Shown here: piece after piece, positions 8,308 through 14,323 of the stretch
How the letters are laid out: each line of letters opens with the position of its first letter
Position numbering within the stretch: position 1 is the stretch's first letter
From: Flavihumibacter cheonanensis
GTDB taxonomy: Bacteria > Bacteroidota > Bacteroidia > Chitinophagales > Chitinophagaceae
Assembly (NCBI RefSeq): GCF_022352215.1
Contig: NZ_JAKRWF010000004.1
Location: forward strand, 124,001 to 188,000
Length of the DNA stretch: 64,000 bases
Direction: 5' to 3'
The notes under the pieces: generated by a model
What the model was told of the DNA's origin: nothing
What the model saw: only the letters and a program-made list of their open reading frames with translations
Databases searched by the model: none
Translations under genes and position numbers: made by a program

Positions 8308-9306
8308 TCATCTTGTGAGGAATGGATCATTGATCAGTTTCTCATCGGTCAATGTCTTCAGGAATTCTGTCAGTAAAGAACGTTCCACTGCACTTAGCGG
8401 TATCGTCTGATTGTAATGCTGGTATACATCTTCCAGGTTCCAGAGGCGGCCGTCGTGCATATAGGGGAAAGTGAGTGCCACATTACGAAGGCTCGGTACT
8501 TTGAATTTGAGGGAATCTGCCTTACTACCGGTGATGCGCATGCGACCTACATCATTAAATGCAGGATTTAGTGGTAGTCCGTTGCTCATAAACTCCAGGT
8601 TGGTGAACAAGGGTTCCACATGACAACTGTTGCATTTTTTTTCCAGGAAGATTTTGTAACCTGCTTCCTGGTTTACATCAAATTGTGCCTGCCCGCGTTT
8701 TACCTGGTCGTATTTGGAATTGGCCGATACCAGCATCAGCATGTACTGTGATAAGGCTTTTGTCATAGTTGCCGTGGTGATCTCCGGACTCCCAAATACC
8801 CTGTCAAACTCCTTCTGATAATTGGCATCCGCATTCAGTTTATTTAAGACATTTTCGATGGTCTCGGCCATCTCATTGGGTGCAGTGATTGGCGCAAGCG
8901 GCTGCAGATCCAGGTGAGTAATCCCTCCATCATGATGAAAATTACTATGCCAGGCAAGGTTGAAGAGTCCGGGTGCATTGCGCGTAGTAAACTGATCATT
9001 AAAACCATGACTCAGATCGTGCTCAAAAGTGGCAAAGGCTGCAAAGGGTTGGTGACAGCTTACGCAGGGAAAGTTCCCATCTTTGGAGAGTCGTCCGTCA
9101 AAAAATAATTTTTTCCCGAGTTCCACTCCTTCTTTGGTAAGCGGGTTGGAACTGAAATCATAAACAGGGTCGGGCCATCCGGCTGGTTTTGGAAATTCGA
9201 TGGATTCCAGTTTGCCCTTTCCTGCATCGTTTTTAGAACAGCTGATGCCCCATTGCATCAGGGCAAAGAGAAACAGGATCAGGGTGCTGTAATAAATCGA
9301 TTTCAT
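8308..9306 (-). CDS. Di-haem cytochrome c peroxidase/MauG family lipoprotein (MbnH-like)
   Basis: 332 residues from the ATG at 9306. It has a lipoprotein signal with cysteine C23 (GISC), two haem c sites (CVSCH at residues 81-85, CNSCH at 225-229) and the family's C-terminal PYMHDGR (281-287), whose methionine is at the position of the distal ligand in peroxidases. The start overlaps the stop of the upstream gene by four bases (ATGA, 9303-9306), a sign of translational coupling. In methanotrophs the paired enzyme MbnH oxidises a tryptophan of MbnP to kynurenine; the upstream gene here is an MbnP-like protein, so a protein-modifying role is more likely than simple peroxide removal. That role is inferred from gene pairing. 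Confidence 0.85.
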   Translation of the reverse strand: MKSIYYSTLILFLFALMQWGISCSKNDAGKGKLESIEFPKPAGWPDPVYDFSSNPLTKEGVELGKKLFFDGRLSKDGNFPCVSCHQPFAAFATFEHDLSHGFNDQFTTRNAPGLFNLAWHSNFHHDGGITHLDLQPLAPITAPNEMAETIENVLNKLNADANYQKEFDRVFGSPEITTATMTKALSQYMLMLVSANSKYDQVKRGQAQFDVNQEAGYKIFLEKKCNSCHVEPLFTNLEFMSNGLPLNPAFNDVGRMRITGSKADSLKFKVPSLRNVALTFPYMHDGRLWNLEDVYQHYNQTIPLSAVERSLLTEFLKTLTDEKLINDPFLTR

Positions 9307-10076
9307 TCTTCCACACTGCTTTGGGTAACGGTAAACAACCCACTGAAATTGCGGGAGATATTCCATGCTAGTTCACCTGGGGTCATGGATACGGCATTGC
9401 TGGCAATGCTCAAAGGATAAGGACCTGTAAACCATTTTTCCAGCTCCACATCAATATCTACTACCAGTGTTTGTCCCGCTTTTAATTGGGCAGCTCCTGA
9501 AACCGGTAAACTGATAGTTTGGGCTGCATTATAGGGGATGCGAAAACCACCGATATGGTATTCAACCATATTGTTTGGAGTTGTGGCATCGGGGCTCCGA
9601 CCTTCCAGTTTGGCGAATATATAACCGCTGTTCCAGGTCCAGAACATGCCTTGGAGTGGATCCAGTGCACCACTTTGCACACCACTTACATTACGGGCAC
9701 TATCAACTCCCAATAAAAATTGAAAAGATTGATAACTGCCTGCGGGAATCCTTGTTTTTATTATAAGGCTTGCTGGTTGCGCTGCATCTGCCAGGTAATA
9801 AGGATCACCGGTGCTGTTGATAGTTCCTCCACCTACTCTTTGGCCGGTTATTTGTCCACTGTAAAACTTAAAAACCCTCGGTTCGAATCTTTCTGCGTTT
9901 GGAAGCGTATAGGTTTGGTCAAAGCTAATAGGAGTTCCTTGCATCAGGGGGTGAAAACGAAATTCCAGGTTGGCTTGCTCCGGGAGTTCATCCTCCCCGG
10001 CTTTTTGGCAGGAAGGTAAAATCCACAGGATCCAACAGAGCAGGGTAAGCGCAGAATATCTATTTTCGATCCTCAC
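9303..10076 (-). CDS. MbnP-like lipoprotein, predicted partner of the di-haem enzyme
   Basis: About 257 residues from a GTG at 10076; a TTG at 10091 is also in frame. The GTG is favoured because a near-consensus -7 element (TTAATTTG on the minus strand, about 10089-10096) would start transcription after the TTG. Lipobox cysteine is C23 (ILPSC). The fold-typical features of the MbnP family are visible: an N-terminal LEFRFHPLMQG strand, a central FYSGQI, a SFQFLLGVD strand and the tryptophan-rich FWTWNSGYIFAKLEG (W146 and W148). MbnP proteins are extracytoplasmic beta-sandwich proteins that carry an oxidised tryptophan used in copper binding in known cases. Four-base overlap with the di-haem gene supports joint function. 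Confidence 0.8.
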   Translation of the reverse strand: MRIENRYSALTLLCWILWILPSCQKAGEDELPEQANLEFRFHPLMQGTPISFDQTYTLPNAERFEPRVFKFYSGQITGQRVGGGTINSTGDPYYLADAAQPASLIIKTRIPAGSYQSFQFLLGVDSARNVSGVQSGALDPLQGMFWTWNSGYIFAKLEGRSPDATTPNNMVEYHIGGFRIPYNAAQTISLPVSGAAQLKAGQTLVVDIDVELEKWFTGPYPLSIASNAVSMTPGELAWNISRNFSGLFTVTQSSVEE

Positions 10077-10095
10077 ATAGGAAAGGTACAAATTA

Positions 10096-10548
10096 ATGCG
10101 AGTAGTTATACAAAGGGTTGAATCTGCTTCGGTGGAAATTGACCAGAATCAGGTATCGGCAATTGGTCCGGGTTTGTTAGTGCTGGTAGGCATTGAAGAT
10201 GCAGATACGGAGGAAGATATAACCTGGCTGAGCGCCAAGATTGTTCAGCTGCGGATTTTTAATGACGCGGAGGGTGTAATGAACTGTTCTCTTAAAGATA
10301 TTGGCGGTGAACTGCTGCTGGTTAGCCAGTTCACCCTGCATGCCAGTACCAAAAAGGGAAATCGCCCCTCCTATATCCGGGCCAGCAAACCGCCTGTGGC
10401 AGTTCCACTCTATGAAAAACTGATCGCACGCCTGGAGGCTGAGCTGGGCAAACCCATTGGTACCGGGGTATTCGGCGCCGACATGAAAGTCTCCCTGGTC
10501 AACGATGGCCCTGTGACCATCCTCATGGACACCAAACAAAAAGAATAA
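10096..10548 (+). CDS. dtd: D-aminoacyl-tRNA deacylase
   Basis: 150 residues, the normal Dtd length. It releases D-amino acids (and glycine from tRNA-Ala) from mischarged tRNA. The active-site motifs are both present: SQFTLHA at residues 77-83 and NDGPVTI at 136-142, with GTGVFGADM at 122-130 between them. A purine-rich ribosome site AGGAAAGG lies about ten bases before the ATG. It is divergent from the MbnP/MbnH operon. Two bases after its stop codon a perfect GC-rich palindrome of the 14-bp-unit family begins, followed by the MazG-type gene. Confidence 0.95.
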   Translation: MRVVIQRVESASVEIDQNQVSAIGPGLLVLVGIEDADTEEDITWLSAKIVQLRIFNDAEGVMNCSLKDIGGELLLVSQFTLHASTKKGNRPSYIRASKPPVAVPLYEKLIARLEAELGKPIGTGVFGADMKVSLVNDGPVTILMDTKQKE

Positions 10549-10550
10549 CC

Positions 10551-10575
10551 ACCCGTCCGGTGGCACCGGACGGGT
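10551..10575. repeat. GC-rich palindrome, 14-bp-unit family, copy 1
   Basis: ACCCGTCCGGTG, one central G, then CACCGGACGGGT: 12-bp perfect arms. It starts two bases after the dtd stop codon and ends 13 bases before the next ATG, so it would fold in the mRNA between the two genes. Confidence 0.85.
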
Positions 10576-10588
10576 AAACGAAGAAAAT

Positions 10589-10921
10589 ATGCAAGACATA
10601 ACCATAAAACAAGCGCAGCAGCAGGTGGATGAATGGATCCGCACCATCGGTGTCAGGTACTTTAATGAACTCACGAATCTGGGTATTTTGATGGAGGAAG
10701 TGGGGGAATTGAGCCGGCTCATGGTTCGGCAATACGGAGAGCAATCCTTCAAGGAATCTGACAAGGGCCGCGAGCTCGGGGATGAAATGGCCGATGTACT
10801 TTGGGTGCTGATCTGCCTGGCCAACCAAACAGGCGTAGACCTGAACGCTGCCTTCCAAAAGAATATGGCCAAAAAAACCCTCCGGGATCAGGACCGCCAT
10901 CGCTCCAACGAAAAACTCTAA
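10589..10921 (+). CDS. MazG-type nucleotide pyrophosphohydrolase
   Basis: 110 residues, all-alpha. The metal-binding motif of the MazG superfamily is complete: EEVGE at residues 36-40 and ELGDEMAD at 62-69 (E66 and D69). Single-domain members hydrolyse nucleoside triphosphates to monophosphates and pyrophosphate, a house-cleaning function; the preferred nucleotide is unknown. It is flanked on both sides by GC-rich palindromes (10551-10575, 10929-10961), which separates it cleanly from dtd and glyS. Confidence 0.88.
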   Translation: MQDITIKQAQQQVDEWIRTIGVRYFNELTNLGILMEEVGELSRLMVRQYGEQSFKESDKGRELGDEMADVLWVLICLANQTGVDLNAAFQKNMAKKTLRDQDRHRSNEKL

Positions 10922-10928
10922 CGCTTCC

Positions 10929-10961
10929 CTTCACCCGTCCGGTGCCACCGGACGGGTGAAG
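10929..10961. repeat. GC-rich palindrome, 14-bp-unit family, copy 2
   Basis: Arms CTTCACCCGTCCGGTG and CACCGGACGGGTGAAG, 16 bp each and perfect, around a single central base. The inner 31 bases are identical to the copy at 37046-37076. It lies just before the glyS promoter and may end transcription from the MazG-type gene, although no T-tract of note follows. Confidence 0.88.
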
Positions 10962-10969
10962 TATTTTAC

Positions 10970-10977
10970 TATATTTG
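10970..10977 (+). promoter_or_regulatory. Promoter -7 element for glyS
   Basis: TATATTTG, exact match to TAnnTTTG, only seven bases before the glyS ATG at 10985. Transcription would start at or next to the start codon, so the mRNA may be leaderless. Confidence 0.65.
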
Positions 10978-10984
10978 CGCACCT

Positions 10985-12439
10985 ATGGCAAGTGATAACA
11001 ATAAGTTTCAGGCGATTATTTCCCATTGTAAGGAATACGGGTTCATTTTTCCCTCCAGTGAGATCTATGATGGATTGAGTGCCGTATACGATTATGGTCA
11101 GTATGGCAGTGAGCTGAAGAAGAATATCCGCGACGACTGGTGGAAGTGGATGACCCAGTTGCATGAAAATATTGTTGGGATCGATGCGGCCATTTTTATG
11201 CATCCTACCACCTGGAAAGCCAGCGGTCACGTGGATAATTTCAGTGACCCGATGATCGATAACAAGGACAGCAAGAAACGCTACCGGGTTGACCATCTTA
11301 TTGAAGCCCACGTTGAAACCCTGTCTGAAGAAGCTGGAAATGCCCTGTTAACCCAAATGGACCAGCTACTGGCAAAAGAAGATTTTGCCGGACTCAAATC
11401 CCTTATCGAAGAAAATAAGATCAAATGCAGTATCAGTGGTACCTGTAACTGGACAGATGTACGCCAGTTCAACCTGATGTTTGCCACAGAATTTGGTGCA
11501 GTAAGTGGTGAAAATGATGATAATATGGTATACCTGCGGCCCGAAACTGCCCAGGGTATCTTTGTAAACTTCCTGAATGTGCAGAAAACCGGCCGGATGA
11601 AAATCCCCTTCGGGATTGCCCAGGTCGGTAAAGCTTTTAGAAATGAAATCGTTGCCCGGCAGTTCATTTTCCGCATGCGGGAGTTTGAACAGATGGAAAT
11701 GCAGTTTTTCATACGCCCCGGCACACAAAAAGAATGGTACGAATACTGGAAAGCGGAACGCATGAAATGGCACCTGGGACTGGGTATCCCGGCTGACCGC
11801 TACCGGTTCCACGACCATGTTAAACTGGCCCATTACGCAGATGCGGCCTGTGATATCGAGTACAATTTCCCCATTGGTTTTAAAGAGGTAGAGGGTATTC
11901 ATAGTCGGACTGATTTTGATCTTCGTAATCATCAGGAGTACAGTAAGAAAAAAATGCAGTATTTTGACAATGATTTAGACGCGAATGGAAAACCGTATGG
12001 AAACTATATTCCGTATGTAATAGAAACCTCCATCGGGCTCGACCGCACGGTGATGATGGTTCTCAGCGAAGCCTATGAAGAACAGGATCTTAGCACACCC
12101 GACAAACAAGATAGCCGGGTTGTATTAAAGTTTCCACCCAAATTAAGTCCAATAAAATTGGCCATTCTGCCTTTAGTTAAGAAAGATGGCCTGCCTGAGA
12201 TCGCCCGCCAGCTGATGGATGATTGCAAGGGGTCCTTCCGGTGTTTCTATGAAGAGAAGGATACCATTGGTAAACGTTATCGCCGGCAGGACGCCATCGG
12301 TACACCTTTTTGTATTACCATCGACCATCAGACCAAGGAAGATGGTACAGTGACCGTTCGGTATCGGGACAGTATGACGCAGGAAAGAATACCTATGAGT
12401 GCCGTAAAAGGGATGGTTGAAAAAGCCATCGCGTCGTAA
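10985..12439 (+). CDS. glyS: Glycyl-tRNA synthetase (single-chain alpha2 type)
   Basis: 484 residues, the length expected of the class II homodimeric enzyme rather than the alpha2-beta2 form. The N terminus carries GFIFPSSEIYDGLSAVYDYG (motif 1 area), motif 2 is seen as YLRPETAQGIFVNF followed by FRNEIVARQFIFRMREFEQME, and motif 3 as ETSIGLDRTVMMVL. The C-terminal ~120 residues form the anticodon-binding domain (PIKLAILPLVKKDGLPEIA onward). It charges tRNA-Gly with glycine in the cytoplasm. The gene has its own promoter directly upstream. No T-box or glycine riboswitch is seen, and the short leader leaves no room for one. Confidence 0.96.
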   Translation: MASDNNKFQAIISHCKEYGFIFPSSEIYDGLSAVYDYGQYGSELKKNIRDDWWKWMTQLHENIVGIDAAIFMHPTTWKASGHVDNFSDPMIDNKDSKKRYRVDHLIEAHVETLSEEAGNALLTQMDQLLAKEDFAGLKSLIEENKIKCSISGTCNWTDVRQFNLMFATEFGAVSGENDDNMVYLRPETAQGIFVNFLNVQKTGRMKIPFGIAQVGKAFRNEIVARQFIFRMREFEQMEMQFFIRPGTQKEWYEYWKAERMKWHLGLGIPADRYRFHDHVKLAHYADAACDIEYNFPIGFKEVEGIHSRTDFDLRNHQEYSKKKMQYFDNDLDANGKPYGNYIPYVIETSIGLDRTVMMVLSEAYEEQDLSTPDKQDSRVVLKFPPKLSPIKLAILPLVKKDGLPEIARQLMDDCKGSFRCFYEEKDTIGKRYRRQDAIGTPFCITIDHQTKEDGTVTVRYRDSMTQERIPMSAVKGMVEKAIAS

Positions 12440-12459
12440 CAATTTTATTGACTTACACT

Positions 12460-12747
12460 ATGATGCAAATTACTGTACACTTTGGAGTGATTGCTCTTGG
12501 ATTAGGAGCTGCCGTATGCGTTGGCCTGTTGTTCCGAATGGGCCAGGTAGGATCCCTGCGGAAACAAATCATGGAACTGGAGCGGGAAAAGATGCAGGAT
12601 CATGCAGAAATCCTTCAACTTCAGAAGCAACTCGCTGATTTACAGCACTCAAGAGCCAGTCAACAAACCCCTACGCCCGTGGTCCCCTTGATTGAGAAAG
12701 ATCTGGGCGCAGGCGACTTATCGAAAAACAAGCGGGCCTCGCAATAA
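12460..12747 (+). CDS. Small membrane protein with coiled coil, paralogue A
   Basis: 95 residues from ATG 12460. One N-terminal transmembrane helix (HFGVIALGLGAAVCVGLLF) is followed by a charged helix (LRKQIMELEREKMQDHAEIL) and a proline-rich tail. No known domain recognised. It lies 20 bases after glyS and 49 bases before a gene of the same design; the shared block is EL-E-E-x-HAEIL-L-x-K followed by a variable tail. The two probably arose by tandem duplication. The topology (short outside N terminus or uncleaved anchor, cytoplasmic coil) resembles the DUF-type anchors seen in many Bacteroidota but function is unknown. Confidence 0.6.
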   Translation: MMQITVHFGVIALGLGAAVCVGLLFRMGQVGSLRKQIMELEREKMQDHAEILQLQKQLADLQHSRASQQTPTPVVPLIEKDLGAGDLSKNKRASQ

Positions 12748-12796
12748 GCAGGCAATAAGGCAGATAGGGGGGCGTTATAGATTCAAACCAATATCT

Positions 12797-13066
12797 ATGA
12801 TGCCATCCAGTATCAATATGGTCGTCCTGTTGGGCGCTGTTGCGGTATTCACCGTCGGAGTGCTGCTTGGTTTTGTGTGTCGGAACAGACAACTGCAAAA
12901 ATCTCAAAAAAGAATCCTGGAATTGGAAACGGAAATGGTGAACAACCATGCCGAAATTCTGCGTTTACACAAACTGACTGCAGAACAGGAAGAACCGGAA
13001 TTGGAGAAAGTTCCTGTGATCAGCCTGCATAAAGCCAAAGATGCGATTGTAAGAAAGCATTCCTGA
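12797..13066 (+). CDS. Small membrane protein with coiled coil, paralogue B
   Basis: 89 residues from the ATG at 12797 (a further ATG follows at once). Transmembrane helix MVVLLGAVAVFTVGVLLGFV, then KRILELETEMVNNHAEILRL, then an acidic linker and a basic tail ending in VRKHS. The HAEIL(Q/R)L block is shared with paralogue A (12460-12747), and the tails share a PV(V/I) core. Function unknown. It ends two bases before the convergent reductase gene. The upstream in-frame extension to 12692 overlaps paralogue A and lacks membrane or family-like sequence, so I exclude it. Confidence 0.6.
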   Translation: MMPSSINMVVLLGAVAVFTVGVLLGFVCRNRQLQKSQKRILELETEMVNNHAEILRLHKLTAEQEEPELEKVPVISLHKAKDAIVRKHS

Positions 13067-13068
13067 GC

Positions 13069-13827
13069 TTATCCGTATAATTCCTGGTGAATATCTTTTT
13101 TCTCAAATCCCAACGCGAGAATTCGCTGCTTGGCTTCATCTATCATATTCTTCCAGCCACAGAGATAAAAATGGGCCGGATAGTTTCCTTCCGGTTTCTC
13201 CTGCTTTTTTTCCTTGCAAATCTCCTCATACACCTGGTGTACATAACCGGTCCTTACCAAATGATCCCCTGCCTCTTCCCTTGAAAAGGTTGGGATATAA
13301 TGAAAGGAGGGAACAGCCGTTTCCAATTGCTTTAATTCAGGACCATACAAACAATCCCCAAATTTCCGGCAACCAAATATCAGGTAGATATGCTGATGCG
13401 GTACATTGTTTTCCAGTATATAATGGGTCATGGACCGAAAAGGCGCTACTCCCGTTCCCGTACAAATGAAAAACAGATCCCGCTCGATTGATTCAGGTAA
13501 TACAAATACACCTGCTGGTCCGCGAAAAGTTAACTCTGACCCTACCTCCACTTTATTAAACAGGTATTCTGTTCCCAAGCCTCCTTCCAGTAACACAATC
13601 ACCAGCTCAAATACATTCGTGCCATCTGGCCAGGAGGCAATGGAATAACTGCGCCACCTTTTATTCTTCTGCTCATGAATCGGTAAATCCAGGGTCACAA
13701 ACTGCCCCGGTTTGAAATCAAATCGTTCCAGCTCCGGTACCTGGATCCAGAAACGTTTGGTACTGGAGGTTTCATTTTCTATGCGGATGACCTTTCCGGT
13801 TTGCCAGGGGGGGAGCATAGGCAGCAA
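13069..13827 (-). CDS. Ferredoxin-NADP reductase-like FAD/NAD(P)-binding oxidoreductase
   Basis: 252 residues with the two-domain layout of the ferredoxin reductase family. The FAD domain has RSYSIAS at residues 59-65 (flavin contact); the NAD(P) domain has CTGTGVAPFRS at 122-132 and CGWKNMIDEA at 233-242, close to the C-terminal aromatic tail (ELYG) that stacks on the flavin in plant-type reductases. It moves electrons between NAD(P)H and a ferredoxin or flavodoxin. No ferredoxin gene is adjacent, so the partner is unknown. The start could be either of the two methionines in the first four residues. Confidence 0.85.
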   Translation of the reverse strand: MLPMLPPWQTGKVIRIENETSSTKRFWIQVPELERFDFKPGQFVTLDLPIHEQKNKRWRSYSIASWPDGTNVFELVIVLLEGGLGTEYLFNKVEVGSELTFRGPAGVFVLPESIERDLFFICTGTGVAPFRSMTHYILENNVPHQHIYLIFGCRKFGDCLYGPELKQLETAVPSFHYIPTFSREEAGDHLVRTGYVHQVYEEICKEKKQEKPEGNYPAHFYLCGWKNMIDEAKQRILALGFEKKDIHQELYG

Positions 13828-13840
13828 TTTGTAGTAAGTT

Positions 13841-13897
13841 AAGGAAAAGGGGGGAATGGAAGATGGGGGAAGGGAAGATGGAGGAAGGAAGAGGGAT
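13841..13897. repeat. Purine-rich repeat tract
   Basis: A/G-only words GGGGAATGGAAGATGGGGG, GGGAAGATGGAGGAAGG, the same family as 7739-7826 and 24497-24545. It lies between the divergent reductase and TMEM220-like genes, and so is the one copy not at a gene 3' end. Confidence 0.65.
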
Positions 13898-13922
13898 TCC
13901 GGAATTTTCCGATCTTACAAGT

Positions 13923-14294
13923 ATGAAATGGGTAAACTATATATTCCTTGTGCTTTTCCTGCTGAGTGCAGCGCTGCAATACAATGATCCGGATCCTTAT
14001 TTGTGGATTCCTATTTATTTATGGGGTGCCTGGCTTTGTTGGCTGGCTCTTAAGAAAAAATTTCCGTCGGTTCTATACCTTTTGTCTGCCTTGTTTTACA
14101 TCGGCTATGCTACCTGGCTTTTCATAGCACCCGACGGGGTGATCAGTTGGGCAAAGGAACATGATGCCGAAAGTCTTGTACAAACAATGAAAGCCACCAA
14201 ACCCTGGATTGAACAATCCCGCGAATTTGGTGGCCTGCTTATATTACTGCTTTCGTTATTCTTGAATTGGTTCCTCGCCCGGAAAAAGACCTGA
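13923..14294 (+). CDS. TMEM220-like small integral membrane protein
   Basis: 123 residues with four hydrophobic helices and the signature LQYNDPDPYLWIPIYLWGAW near the N terminus, which is characteristic of the TMEM220 family of unknown function. I start at ATG 13923; the in-frame upstream extension to 13863 is translated from the purine-rich repeat and has no family resemblance. Location is the inner membrane. No operon partner. Confidence 0.75.
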   Translation: MKWVNYIFLVLFLLSAALQYNDPDPYLWIPIYLWGAWLCWLALKKKFPSVLYLLSALFYIGYATWLFIAPDGVISWAKEHDAESLVQTMKATKPWIEQSREFGGLLILLLSLFLNWFLARKKT

Positions 14295-14323
14295 TGCATA
14301 TCTTTTTAGCCCTTTCCTCCATA

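Noticed and set aside
10551-10961. attC/integron cassette sites around the MazG-type gene
   Set aside because: The palindromes lack the R and L box pattern, and no integrase gene is found; the same palindrome occurs far away next to unrelated genes.
10929-10985. T-box or glycine riboswitch ahead of glyS
   Set aside because: The only structure is the GC-rich palindrome upstream of the promoter; the leader is a few bases long.
13863-13922. Extended start for the TMEM220-like protein
   Set aside because: The extra 20 residues are the translation of the purine-rich repeat and lack family similarity.
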